Source: Calycina herbarum (Eukaryota; Ascomycota; Leotiomycetes; Helotiales; Pezizellaceae). From it: 64,000 nucleotides of DNA. A model generated the notes under the pieces. That model saw only the letters and a program-made list of their open reading frames with translations, made no database searches and was not told the origin of the DNA. A program made the translations under genes and the position numbers. Position 1 is the first letter of the stretch; every line of letters begins with the position of its first letter. This document shows positions 1 through 10,226 of the stretch, piece by piece. Location of the stretch: NCBI GenBank assembly GCA_001414485.1, contig LLEY01000003.1:496001-560000 (forward strand), read 5' to 3'.

Positions 1-270
1 GAGAATATCCTCGGGTGGAGAAATTTAGATAGACTTGGTAGGACGAGTAGACTTGAACAATTTGTTAGACCGAAGATGAGACCCGAGGGGTCGAAGGGAA
101 AGAATCCTTGGTATCTTGTTAAGGATGATATTGCGAGGGAGGATCCAACGAGGACAGTTGCTAGAGCTGCGAAGGCTGTTGTTGGGGCTGTTTACTTTGA
201 TGGGGGGTATTCAGCTGTGAGGATGGTGATGGAGGTATTGGATTTGGTAATTAGGGTTCCTAATAATTGA
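1..270 (+). CDS. RNase III-domain protein, C-terminal fragment (5' end outside window)
   Basis: The frame is open from base 1 to the TGA at 268-270 and encodes 89 residues with no start codon of its own, so the gene begins upstream. The last 40 residues contain AAKAVVGAVYFDGGYSAVRMV, close to the helix in RNase III domains that reads roughly ADxxEAxIGAxYxDGGxxAA. That includes the acidic position after GAVY(F)D, one of the metal-ligand neighbourhood residues of RNase III enzymes. No double-stranded RNA-binding domain follows. The protein may therefore be a stand-alone RNase III domain, or a mitochondrial-ribosome RNase III-like protein, rather than Dicer. The catalytic signature ERLEFLGDS would lie outside the window and cannot be judged. 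The family call is by motif only. Confidence 0.55.
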   Translation, partial: ENILGWRNLDRLGRTSRLEQFVRPKMRPEGSKGKNPWYLVKDDIAREDPTRTVARAAKAVVGAVYFDGGYSAVRMVMEVLDLVIRVPNN

Positions 271-1472
271 AAGATGAGGGGTTGAGGTATGGGTTTGACG
301 ATTGGATTAATAGGAGTATAGATGTCATAATGAAAGTTCATTGTTTCATTAGGGGTAGATTCTAGAACAGGATTAATGATATATAAGAAAGGAGGTGAAA
401 TACGAGTCTCTAGATTGATAGATAATAGTAGTGAGGATGTGACAATGAAAGTAGGTTGCTTCACCATGTTGATGAGGGGTAAACGCTTAAACAGGTTTTA
501 TGTGATTTCTTAAATCACGGGAAATCACCTCAGAGCTCCACATGACCATAAATGTATGTATAGAGTTTTATCAAGGAAGCTCTTGAAATACCATTGGATC
601 GTTTCTAATATACCCCGCTTGGTGATTGTCTTGTCGGAGTGCTATTGTCCATTGACGAGCTTTAGGCAACCAATCACATCGATGCACAATCTCCATTGAC
701 ATTAGAAACAGTTACACAGGACTTCCAGTCCATTTAGATATAGCATATGGAGTGCCCAGAGTACTGGGTGAAGATGTAGCAACCATGGTGCACCAACAAA
801 CAGATGAGAGCAGCCTGACATCAAGTCCTCTGGAAATGCACGGACCAAGATCAGGGGGTTCTTGGAGCTTGACCATGATTTTTGTATGTGATTGGGATGA
901 AAGGAATGATGTCTTTTGAAGGAAGAGGATGGCTTGTAAGATATGCGTGGACATCTAGGCATGACATGTCCATATGTCGCTTAGCTTACTTGAATGGGGG
1001 ACTTGCAGTGCGGCAGAGACTTTTCCTCGCTTGTGGTTGGCTGACCCCAGGTGAGCCAGGACTCCGCACCTTAAAGGCCCCGACTCCCCCCTCCCACACC
1101 ATCTTTCCTTCACACTCTTCTCTTCTCCTACAACTCTTCCTCATCACCTTATCAACCCTCATCAAACACATTGCAACTTCATTGAACATCCTAGGACCCC
1201 TGTGAGGACTTCCACACGTGAGCCATATTTGGGTACCCTCGATTTACCCTTATCGCTTGATTGAGTGAGGGAGCTTCGGCCAAGGCACATCCCATCACCG
1301 TCGCTCATCAACAAGCCACTTGGATGAAAACTCCATCAAACTCTTCCACCATCCAACAATATCCATTAATATTCCATCATCATTGTCGAGTAACAACCCA
1401 TACAACTCCATATAACGCTTCAAAATTAGCTTATCCATCATTATTGACGACGCCAGGCAAATTTCAACCTCC
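271..1472. other. Intergenic, no supported gene
   Basis: This 1.2 kb stretch is the 3' flank of the RNase III-domain gene followed by a pyrimidine-rich tract around 1080-1500, the likely 5' region of the next gene. Short open frames at 702-962 and 882-1205 are low in complexity and resemble nothing I know. Confidence 0.5.
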
Positions 1473-2288
1473 ATGTCTGCCTTCCTAGTATATCCGAACC
1501 AGACTTCCAGCCACAGATACACCATGAGCCACTTGGACCCAGTTCAAACATTTGAGCTCTCGAACAGCCAGTCGATGGCTGCAAGGACATCTACCACCAA
1601 GAAAGTCCATTGGGCTTCTGAGGTGGTAGACAACGAAGACAAGCACAGGGAACTACCCCGCTCGCCCGTCACCATGCAAAACCATTCATCACCGCACGCC
1701 ATACCCTCGTTGAGAATCCGCTTGGACTCGAGCTCCGTATCGTCGACAAGACGCGATGCTCCAATTCGCGATGACCGCCGAAATAGAGCCACGCCAGTCG
1801 CGAATATATCAAAGCCAATCGGTCAAACACGATCCCGATCATCCTCTGATAGTCATTCATCGAAACGGCCTCAAAGCTCACTGTCGACTCCAAGGAAACG
1901 TGATCACATGACTTCGGATGGAACTTCATCCAAATCCAAAGCCAGGCAATCAAAAGGGTCAGACAGAAAGCGAGGGCATTCGGAACATTCAGCGGCCAAT
2001 ATCTCATCCAAGCGAGATTCCGGGTCGAGGCCACGACCGGTGCAAATTCCGAAGTTCCTCCCTGCTGTTCCTGAGCCACCGCAGTTTCAACGCCCACCCC
2101 CAACTCCCAGACCGACCCGGCTGCCTACACCTGACTTGGATGATCTCAGTGATCATGATTTTTGCTGTTGCGATCATTCATTCTGTCGGGGGCACTGCGG
2201 TGAGCGTGATGACCGTGGTCTTCCCTCATCGAAAATGGATGCTCAGAGTAAGACTATGCTGCCTAAACATTTCGTTGGAAACTGCTAA
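1473..2288 (+). CDS. Hypothetical Ser/Arg-rich disordered protein
   Basis: The reading frame of 271 residues is uninterrupted. It is dominated by Ser, Arg, Pro and Lys (runs such as TRSRSSSDSHSSKRPQSS) and is probably disordered. An early KKVHWASEVVDN segment and a late PTPRPTRLPTPDLDDLSD segment are followed by a Cys/His-rich tail (CCCDHSFCRGHC). I recognise no catalytic domain. The first ATG gives 271 residues; the ATG at 1524 (MSHLDPVQ) would give 254 and is equally plausible. The composition and the Pro-rich plus acidic 'TPDL' motif suggest a nuclear or regulatory protein, but this is inference. No intron is needed. An overlapping 140-residue frame at 1918-2340 is treated as a shadow. Confidence 0.5.
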   Translation: MSAFLVYPNQTSSHRYTMSHLDPVQTFELSNSQSMAARTSTTKKVHWASEVVDNEDKHRELPRSPVTMQNHSSPHAIPSLRIRLDSSSVSSTRRDAPIRDDRRNRATPVANISKPIGQTRSRSSSDSHSSKRPQSSLSTPRKRDHMTSDGTSSKSKARQSKGSDRKRGHSEHSAANISSKRDSGSRPRPVQIPKFLPAVPEPPQFQRPPPTPRPTRLPTPDLDDLSDHDFCCCDHSFCRGHCGERDDRGLPSSKMDAQSKTMLPKHFVGNC

Positions 2289-3069
2289 TTGTGACCCAGT
2301 GCTAGCTGCTCAGACTTACATCAAAGAGAGAAGGTACTGAGTGACGAGTGTTAAAGTAGATGCAGTGTATGATTTGGCTAGTGTTGTGGTATCTAGGTTG
2401 CTGAAATGTCATTTCCGGCAGGCAACGGGGTTTGGGGCGTTTGGATTTTCGTGTTGTAAAGATGAATTTGAAGAAAACATGATTATCTTTTTAATGAAAA
2501 AAATGCATACCTAGCAAGAAAGAACTCCATCTCATGACTTCGAAAAATTGCCTGCACAGCTTTTAGTCAAGTGTTGGCACCGTTTCGTGGGTTGGCCCAA
2601 AATCCGGCTGGTTCCAGAACCCCTTTCAAAACGTGGCTTGGTCGACCTTTGGTGGGCAGCTGACTTCCGACCGGGCATTCGGTCATGGTATTGACCCAGT
2701 GAGTGATATTGATAGGGCTTGGAGGCATCGTGATGTTGGTCGTTGAGATTTGGGAGGTTTGTCTTTATGAGATGTCGTTGAAGCTCTCTCGTTAAGGCAC
2801 TGGTCCACGGGTGACGCTCGAAGCCTCCATGCTGATAAGTTCGCTTCGAAATAGGCGTCGTGAGTAAATATAAGCACGGCTTACTTCGGCTTACTTTTCA
2901 GGTACCTGCGGCGAGTGCGGGCCGCGATCGGACTTTCCGCATAGCAACGCAACGCAACCCCACCTTTCTTCCTCTTGCTCTCTTGCTACCCCTCCAAAAG
3001 GTTGCAAACAACTACCAAACAACCCTAGAAACACGCAATCAACCATCATCTCAGAATACAAAGTCAATC
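2289..3069. other. Intergenic / promoter of the RidA-type gene
   Basis: No coding region is supported. A TATA-like ATATAAG lies near 2866-2872, about 200 nt upstream of the RidA-type start codon at 3070. A CT-rich leader (2960-3060) fits a fungal promoter and 5' untranslated region. Confidence 0.4.
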
Positions 3070-3597
3070 ATGTCTGAATTCAAGACCGTCTTTGCTAAGG
3101 ATGCTGCTCCTCGTAAGCTTCCAACCCTCCCAACTTCCATTCTTGCTCAAGAAACCCCACTAACAACCTCACAGCAGCAGGACCATATGTACGACCCTCA
3201 CCTCCCATTTCACCAATTCCTCAATTGCGAAAGCTCTAAAGAAATATAATCTGATGCTTCAATCTAGTCCCACGCAATCGCAACCTCCTCCACAATCTAC
3301 TGCTCCGGCCAAATCCCGTGCACGCCAGCTGGCGAAATCCTCACCCAACCCACCTCCACAATCTCCCAAATGACCGAACTCTGCATCAAGAACCTCTCCG
3401 CCGTCCTCGAAGCAGCAGGCAGCTCGCTCTCCAAGGTCGTCAAGGTCAATGTCTTTTTGACTACCATGGATAACTTTGTCGAGATGAACGGGGTTTACGA
3501 GAAGTTCTTCACACATAAGCCAGCTAGAAGTTGTGTTGCTGTTTACCAGCTTCCTAAGGGCGTTCCAGTTGAGATTGAGTGTATCGCGTTGGCATAA
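3070..3597 (+). CDS. RidA / YjgF / MMF1 family reactive-imine deaminase
   Basis: The gene has three exons: 3070-3112, 3175-3188 (a 14-nt microexon) and 3268-3597. Splicing gives a 128-residue protein, the normal size for the family. The joined N-terminal region APPAGPYSHAIATSSTIYCS matches the conserved A-P-x-A-x-G-P-Y-S-x-A-I motif. NVFLTTMDNFVEMN and PARSCVAVYQLPKGVPVEIECIA carry the conserved C-terminal core, including Arg106, the residue that binds carboxylate substrates. RidA proteins hydrolyse reactive enamine/imine intermediates (2-aminoacrylate) released by PLP enzymes. The fungal forms are cytosolic (Hmf1-like) or mitochondrial (Mmf1-like). No clear presequence is visible, so cytosol is favoured. 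Intron 1 ends in three consecutive CAG acceptors (see findings). Confidence 0.93.
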
Positions 3598-4216
3598 GGG
3601 GATTCTGGGAATGGAAATTTGGGAGGCATAGATAAAATGAAATGGAGGGTGGGATGTACATATTTCGAAGCTTTGCAGGTCCTCGGAAATACTGGTAAAA
3701 GTTTTTGATAAGGTCAAAATTGACTCTTTCTCTCTCTCATGTGTTGGAAGTTCTTTCCGGATGGATGATGGATGGCTCGTTGTTCCAAGTTTCTAAAGGA
3801 AATTATTTAAATTGCTTTAGGGAGTTGGAGCAACGAGATTTAGGTAGCCAGGTACGAACCTGAAGTATTTACTCCATTTTCAATGTCCATCGTGAGATAG
3901 AGTACTCTCGCGATGGACAAGATAGTAGCGGTAATTACCCGACTCGATCCCGATTGCGCCGCAACACCAAAATCTTCCCTTGTCTTTTTGGCCTGCCACA
4001 AAAAGCAAAGTGCATTTAAAACAGTTTATATTTGCACTCGGGATAATTTGCCTTCTCCATTATCAAGTCATGTTTTTCTTATATTTTTCTGATTTTTATT
4101 GGTTGCGTTGTGAGTGTTGTAACCTGGGGTTTATTTAATAAGCTATTGACTGCCACTGGCTCGCGCACATCGTAGCCCCCCTGAAGAGACTTCGTAACTC
4201 AAGAAATCACCAAGAA
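3598..4216. other. Intergenic
   Basis: 3' flank of the RidA-type gene and AT-rich spacer. Within it, 'gagatagagtactctcgcgatgga' (3893-3916) is partly self-complementary around a TCGCGA core. Nothing else is supported. Confidence 0.4.
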
Positions 4217-5007
4217 ATGCGCCCTTTTAACGATGGAGCACGACGGCTTGCCTGTTCAGCAAAGCAACCCTTCTACCTCATTCCATCTCTTGGAATCCCA
4301 CATATGTCTCGCATTACATCAACACGTGCACCGCAACTAGTCTACGACACTTCTCTGCCCCAACAACTATACATAAAAGACGCAGACTGGACCAGAATCA
4401 TAGCCTCGGAACATGAAATAAACCACATCATCCCATGGGCAGTAGGAACAATAGCCTATCGACAATGTTATCCCAGCTGCTCCGCCTCGAAGTGACCTGA
4501 TTTCAGAATTCGACGCGCTGATAATGAAGCAGTGGAAAATGGATTCGGGGAGAGGCGACGATTCAAGGAAGTTGAAAGATAAATGGAAGCAGTTCTGGGA
4601 AGAGGACGAGGGTTTGGAACCTCTGAGTATTGATGAATTGAGAGAGTTTGTTTCCCCCGCTTTGAGGATAGAGACCAGGATTTTCTGATTGATTCAGGAG
4701 ATATGTTGCGAGGACGCAGGTACAAGAGAAGATTGCAAGCCACCAGTTCTTCCTGGTGATCAACGATGAGGTTGTTGATTCTATGTTGGAGGGGCCTGCA
4801 AAAGGACAAATGCCATTTGCGTATGCGATTGATCCTCATTATGAGCTTGAGGAAGGAGAGGACTACAAAGGGCAGACAAAAGTTGTCGTTGAATTGCTGC
4901 CCAGTTTTTGGTGTGATGCTGGGCCGGATGATGGGAGAGCGATGGAAAAGTTTCGTCCACTTGATGGGGTTGTGAGGAATGTTTTTAACACGAGTCTTCT
5001 GAATTGA
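4217..5007 (+). pseudogene. Decayed member of a fungal protein family (copy A)
   Basis: Two coding blocks can be joined by a 52-nt intron (4646-4697: GTTTGT donor, CTGAT-like branch, CAG acceptor). The result reads DELRERYVARTQ, followed by HQFFLVINDEVVDSMLEGP and an acidic C-terminus ending FNTSLLN. Upstream, the block containing AVGTIAYRQCYP is in a different frame from the following EFDALIMKQWKMD block. A one-base shift near 4465-4495 is needed and no intron can supply it. The order of blocks (GTIAYR-CYP, then a helical segment with W, then the D-E-L-R splice, then FF-V-DG/EGP-G-PF) is shared with copy B at 27.1-27.7 kb, including the intron position and phase. I do not know a function for this family. 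A sequencing error could also explain the frameshift. Confidence 0.55.
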
Positions 5008-5961
5008 ATAGAGTTTAAAATACAGCTAAGTAAGAAATGGATGTCGTCTAAAACCACAAGCTATGCTCCTTAAATTCAGCTACTCTAACTCGTCAGACTA
5101 TGTATGGAAATCGCAATTCGTCTACCAGACAAGGTTGTTGGCTCCCATCTCACAGCTTCCCCATTGCAAAAATATGTTAAAAATTCAGGAAGATCTATTA
5201 GCTACTAATTGATCTTGTTCTCGAAATCATAGTTATGGCTTCATTAAACTTTTGCGACGGTACCTCATGTTCTAAAATCTGCAAACCTATTATTCCTACA
5301 TAAAGATAATCTTACAAAACTCAAGCATTTCTATCTGGGAACTGAATCGTCTGACATAAAGAAAACTAACCATTACTCTCACACTAAGCAGTTCTGCCCT
5401 CAAATAACAACGATAACCACCCAGGAAAACGAAGTTTAATAAGTTGGAATACCGCATACTACTAATTTATGCTGGTGCCTCCAAAGATTCACCGGCATGT
5501 GAAACGTGACGTCTAAGGGTGTCACAAGAACGGCAATTCCCGGCTTACTTGCTGAACTCCAAAAAAGAGGCGACTTTTCGCATAGGCCCAAATCACACAG
5601 CGGCCTCTTTTTCCCAAACACTCTGCTTGCATAGTCTTATGAATTGGACCAGAAATCCCTTATGATTGGTAAGAGGTTAAGCTTGTAAGCAGAGGGTTTC
5701 CCCCCTTTTGTACATCCGATCCTTTGAGAATTAATAGATGTAATAATGGTCATTTTTCATGTGAATATCCATTTGAGCATAATAAACAGTTTCAATAACA
5801 AATACCGACCTTTAACCCCTAACCGAATTTGACTCATCGAACCCACTGTCTCCTATTTATACAATTCCTCATTCAAATTGACGTCCAACATACTTCACAT
5901 CTCCTCTCGCCTGGTGTCAACTTCAACCCCAACCTCAATTTTTGGTCCTACACTCACTAAA
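5008..5961. other. Intergenic
   Basis: AT-rich spacer with no supported gene. A TATTTATA element near 5854-5861 lies about 100 nt upstream of the ATG at 5962 and may be the core promoter of the next gene. Confidence 0.4.
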
Positions 5962-7123
5962 ATGAATCAACCACCGGACACCTCTTGCGACAATAACAAA
6001 GACAACGAAGGTAATTTACACTACTTTCTTTTTTGCCATATTCTTTTCTTCTTCATGTATTAACCTTGAATTTAGAATCCCACAAACGTCGTTTGAAATC
6101 TTATCACACCTCTACCCAAACCCTGCTCAGCGTAAGCAACAGTGGGAGTATTTTTTGCAAAACGGCCGTTTTCCTCAACTAGAATTTATTCAATGTCTCT
6201 GCCTCGTTCGCAAAAACAAGTCCCCTTCTCTATCCGAAATGCATGCCTTGCACGACTCCCTCAACAAATGTTCCGACTACACATTCACTGGACTTGGAGA
6301 ACGCTTAGATCAGACCTATAAGCTTCGAACACGCGCATTAAGTTACAGATCTCTTAACCGAAAGAACTATAAAGAATGTGGAGAAATAGAAGCTACTCGA
6401 CTTTATCGTTTAACTCTCGATGATGGATCAACTGAGCATACCTTTCCAGTCTCGGTCCTGGGTCGAATTGTTTCTGGTCCATTATGTAATCCAACAAATT
6501 AGGTTGTCATTTTGGACTATGGTGAACAAGTATTTGCGTTTAGAGCTGATAACATTGACGAGGAGGAGTTTCGTTTTTTGGACGAGAAGCAGGTTTGTTA
6601 TGAACTTGGAATTGAAAAGCTCAAGGATGCGAAGGAAACCTTTGTCAGGGCGGCACCTCCTGATTCTGACTGGGATTATCAAGTGCAATTGGGGTTTTGT
6701 GAACCACTTGATGAGAAAAGAAATGAGGTTGTCATGTTCTACCTCGGAACGACAGAAAAAGTTTTCCCGAACACCGAAACGAACACCGAAAGCGATGAAT
6801 CCTCTGAACCAATTTCCCATAATACCATCAATTCTTTCAGCAAATCCAACAACCGCTTCACAAGATGGTCCCAAAAGGCGAAGCTGAGAAAACGCAACAA
6901 TCGGACCCCGACGAAGACTAACAATCTGTCTACCAAAACTCTCCAACTTACACCATTATCAAAAATTCAAAAATGGTCTGTGGTTTCATTAAGTTCGTCA
7001 AAAAAGATCTCGCCTTACTTGTCCCAAGATGAGGAATATACAGCTATCCCAAAAGACAACTGGAAGATTGAAAACGACGACTCCAAGACTGAAAGTAAAG
7101 TTGTTAACGGTCGGCTTTTCTAA
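5962..7123 (+). pseudogene. Hypothetical gene with apparent breaks (possibly pseudogene)
   Basis: A first exon from the ATG at 5962 (MNQPPDTSCDNNKDNE) ends at a good donor (GTAATT at 6011), with an acceptor at 6075. The splice leads into a frame that stops at 6182. The long, protein-like frame starts instead with IPQTSFEILSHLYPNPAQRK just after the same acceptor, one base out of phase. That frame runs to a TAG at 6500-6502 and continues immediately as VVILDYGEQVFAFRADN to 7123. The TAG may lie in a 48-nt intron (6455-6502), but the donor GTCCTG is weak. The 3' third is Ser/Thr/Asn-rich. I recognise no domain. It is either a damaged gene or one with an unresolved first exon; the next in-frame ATG is at about 6239. 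Confidence 0.4.
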
Positions 7124-9011
7124 ACAACAAGGTGAATTGTTAGGTGGGATAGATGTTTTGTCAATCATAGGAAATAATTAATTATTCTTGTTTTTTCGTC
7201 CTTTATATAGAACGGACATGAGCAGATAGGGCCACCATTCACAAATTTTTAATCATAAATTTTTATCGATTTCCTCACCAAATCACACCAAAGAGTGAAT
7301 GAATGATGATTTCTATTGAAAAATTGATTTCAGAGTAAAGTGAAGCTATTCACATCCCTTCGAGTATGCCCCCTCCATCTCCACCACCAGGATTAGTCTC
7401 CATCTTAAGCCTCATCCTTCTCCACCTTACTTATAAAGTCCTCTTCTCGTATATCCTCCCTCCTTCGTATATCCCTCTCATACTCCTCCTCGATTATCCG
7501 CAACTCGCGTATAGCCTTGATCCAATTCTCTCTACCCCTAGGAGGCTCCAATATTAGTATCTCGTCGCCGGTATCGAGCTCGTATACGAGAAGTGCCTGG
7601 CGGAGATAATCGTATACTTACACGTGAGGATCTTCGAGTGATTTAGTAACAGCATCAAGATCGTATTCCTTATGCGTAAGGCACAAGAGAGTATCGCAAA
7701 GTTAGGCATTACAGGGTAGTGTGCCCTGTATTCTCCATACTTTTGATAGCGTCCTCCGTACCGTAAAAAAAGCGCCATTTCAATCATGATGGTGGGGAAG
7801 TAATTCTAGCGTGGCTATTGTACTCGCCGACGTGAACTTGAAAGATACATGCTTTTCGACAGAGTACTATTTATAATGGAAATGTCAAGTCTGTTATTAC
7901 GGGACTCATGAAGTCGAGTTTCTCGGAGGTATTTATGGATGTTTTGGTGAAGGATCTCTATTATTAGCCCAAGGAGGAGAGAAAGATTTGACTTAAGTGT
8001 TGTTTGTTCAGAGGCATGAGGGAACCGCTTTCTGACCATTGGCAAATGAGATTGTTGGTCTCCAGAAAGAAAATTGTATTGAACGCACACCTTTCTATCT
8101 CAAGTCAAATACCCAATCAATCTTTCCAATTGTTCTGTCAGCTTGGTAGCTTAGGATAGTAAAAATCAAGTACTCCACAATTACTTTTGTACCTGTTTCA
8201 GTCAGTAAAATAAATATTCCAGTTGGTATGTAAGTTTTGCAGTTTGTAATCTGTATGCCTTCAAGTTGGAGTTGAAAAATATTCACCTGATGGCTCCTGG
8301 TAAGTAGCGACCTGGAAGAAGTGAGCCCAGGGTGTGTCAAAAATTTGATCATAGCAGCACTTCATTTTAGCGCCAGCGAATGGCTTTGACGTCGCTATTT
8401 AAAAAATCCTGTTTCTTGCTTCTATTTAGGGGAGAGGGCATCATAAGGATGTGATTTTGATTTTTGCCTTCCATATTGTCAAATGGATGTTTACCTGGTC
8501 ATGAGTTTGAGGGCGGACAGTGGTAAGAAATCAAACACAGCTTACTCTGACAGCAAGGATTATTTGCACCGCTCTTGGGCTTGCGAACGGTAGCTATGCT
8601 GCTTTTCTGCTGGTTGAAGCGCTCCCTAACAGTCTATCAGCACTGTTTTCTTGGCGTCATCTCACGGGAAATTGTAAAGAACTCTCTTTGTCAGCAATAA
8701 GTCTTCCTCTTTTCTCTCACATTTTCATGCAGTTATATCTTAAAAAGGAAGGGCAATATGAATAGAATGGCACCAGCCTAAAATTTTCTCCCCCTTTCGT
8801 CGTTACCAAGGACCCTATGTAAAAATAAAGATATGTACAGAAGTGTGGAAATGCAAGTGCATCCACAACATCTAGAGCCAGTCTGGCCGCTCCAATAAAA
8901 GAAGGAAAGAATATAACTATTTACAATGAAAAAACTCAGAAGAATCCATCTCCTCCACTCCAAAGCTTCCTATCCCCAGAGAATATCTCCAAACGGGCCG
9001 ACTTTCAGTGC
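7124..9011. other. Intergenic, AT-rich, no supported gene
   Basis: About 1.9 kb without a convincing coding region. The short frames at 7366-7557 and 8520-8765 are hydrophobic or low in complexity, with no partner exons. The segment 7560-7700, rich in CGTATAC/TCGTAT motifs, could be a worn repeat, but I cannot assign it. The 3' flank of the pectate lyase gene begins near 8780. Confidence 0.4.
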
Positions 9012-10045
9012 TTAGAAAGTGAGAGTGTTACCGGCAGCACCGACAACCTTGGCCTTAACTGCGGTGGCAGCGACCTTGGTGTAAGTGTAAGGAACAGTGC
9101 TAAGGGTACCAGCAAGAGCAGTGTTGCTTGCTCCTCCAAAATCGTTTCCGGAGGCGACTGCGTATCCACTGTCGGTAGAGTAAAGTGGCTTGCTGCTTCC
9201 AACAAAGACGTTGTTCTCAACAAGAACTTGAGCCCCATCTCTAGTGTTGATTCCATCTGCAACAGTATCGTAGTAGTTGTTGTAGATATGCCCGGTCCCG
9301 AAACGGATGGATGGACCACGGCTGTTGATGTTCAACCAGTAGTTGTTTGCGTAGGTAACGCGTAAGTGTCCGGTGTCTTCTGCGGAGTTTGAATCAGAGT
9401 GTCCGATGAGGGAAGCCTTCCAGTGGTCATGGAGCTTGGTGTATGATACGGTGATGAAATCGGCAGCGTGAGTAAGATCTAACAATCCATCGTAATAGTC
9501 TTTGTCATGGTCTCGGTTGGAAGAAAGATCAACGTGATCGATCCAGACGTTGGAGGATAGTTGAACTCCAAGGGCATCACCGTTCTCAGCGAGAACCTCC
9601 TTGATTCCAATGTTACGGATGACGACGTCCTTTGCGGATTTGACGAGGAGGCCGAATCCAGTGAAGACAACGGAGCTTGATTTTCCGATGATAGAGGTGT
9701 TGCTGCCAACTTTGACTTGGGCCACTGCGGTGCTGATTGGAGCAGAGACATAGACAACTTTCTTTGCGTCACCTGCTACAGCTGCTGTGAACTGAGCGTA
9801 GGTGGAAACTGTGGTTGTAGTTCCTCCAATACCTCCTGTGGTTCCTCCGTTAGTCGAAGCATAACCTTCTGGTGTCTAGTCATCGCATTAGTAATTTGTC
9901 CCGGACACGACTCTTTCGGAACTCTTACATCAGAGACACTGGCACGCTTGTCGAATGCAGCGTTTGGCTCGTTGACAGTTGGGGTTGGTGCTGCCAGAGC
10001 GAGGGTTGCCAAAAGGCCGGAAGATAGAACAGAGGTGAACTTCAT
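9012..10045 (-). CDS. Secreted pectate lyase, PL1 family
   Basis: There are two exons on the minus strand, 9929-10045 and 9012-9875, split by a 53-nt intron (GTAAGA donor, TAG acceptor). They give 326 residues. The protein begins with a signal peptide (MKFTSVLSSGLLATLALA), then a short propeptide ending in Lys-Arg (residues 33-34), a Kex2 site. The mature protein has a Gly/Thr-rich start and the parallel beta-helix motifs of family 1 lyases: WIDHVDLSSN (150-159), Asp-rich RDHDKDYYDG for calcium binding, and SRGPSIRFG (about 224-232) with the Arg pair that includes the catalytic base. It would cleave de-esterified homogalacturonan by calcium-dependent beta-elimination outside the cell. The start is fixed by the signal peptide. 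A TTATATAA element lies about 175 nt upstream. Confidence 0.95.
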
Positions 10046-10218
10046 TTTGATGATTTGAGTTTGTTGAGTTTTGACAAGTAGGTATATGCAAAGGTGTGTA
10101 GAAGGGGTGAGAGAACAAGATTTGTCTTTGTCAAAAAGAGTGAGAATGAAGAACCTGAATGAATGGAGATGTCGAGGGTGGGGAAAAAAGAAGTTATTGA
10201 CGAGTGGGGGACGAGAAG

Positions 10219-10226
10219 TTATATAA
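10219..10226 (-). promoter_or_regulatory. TATA-like element of the pectate lyase gene
   Basis: TTATATAA (self-complementary) lies 174 nt upstream of the pectate lyase start codon. A CT-rich leader on the coding strand lies between. The spacing fits a fungal TATA box with a 5' untranslated region of about 100-140 nt. Confidence 0.45.

Noticed and set aside
5825..5870. TCGAACCC resembling a T-loop of a minus-strand tRNA
   Set aside because: The arm does not form a 5-bp stem, and no matching D-arm, anticodon arm or acceptor stem can be found upstream.
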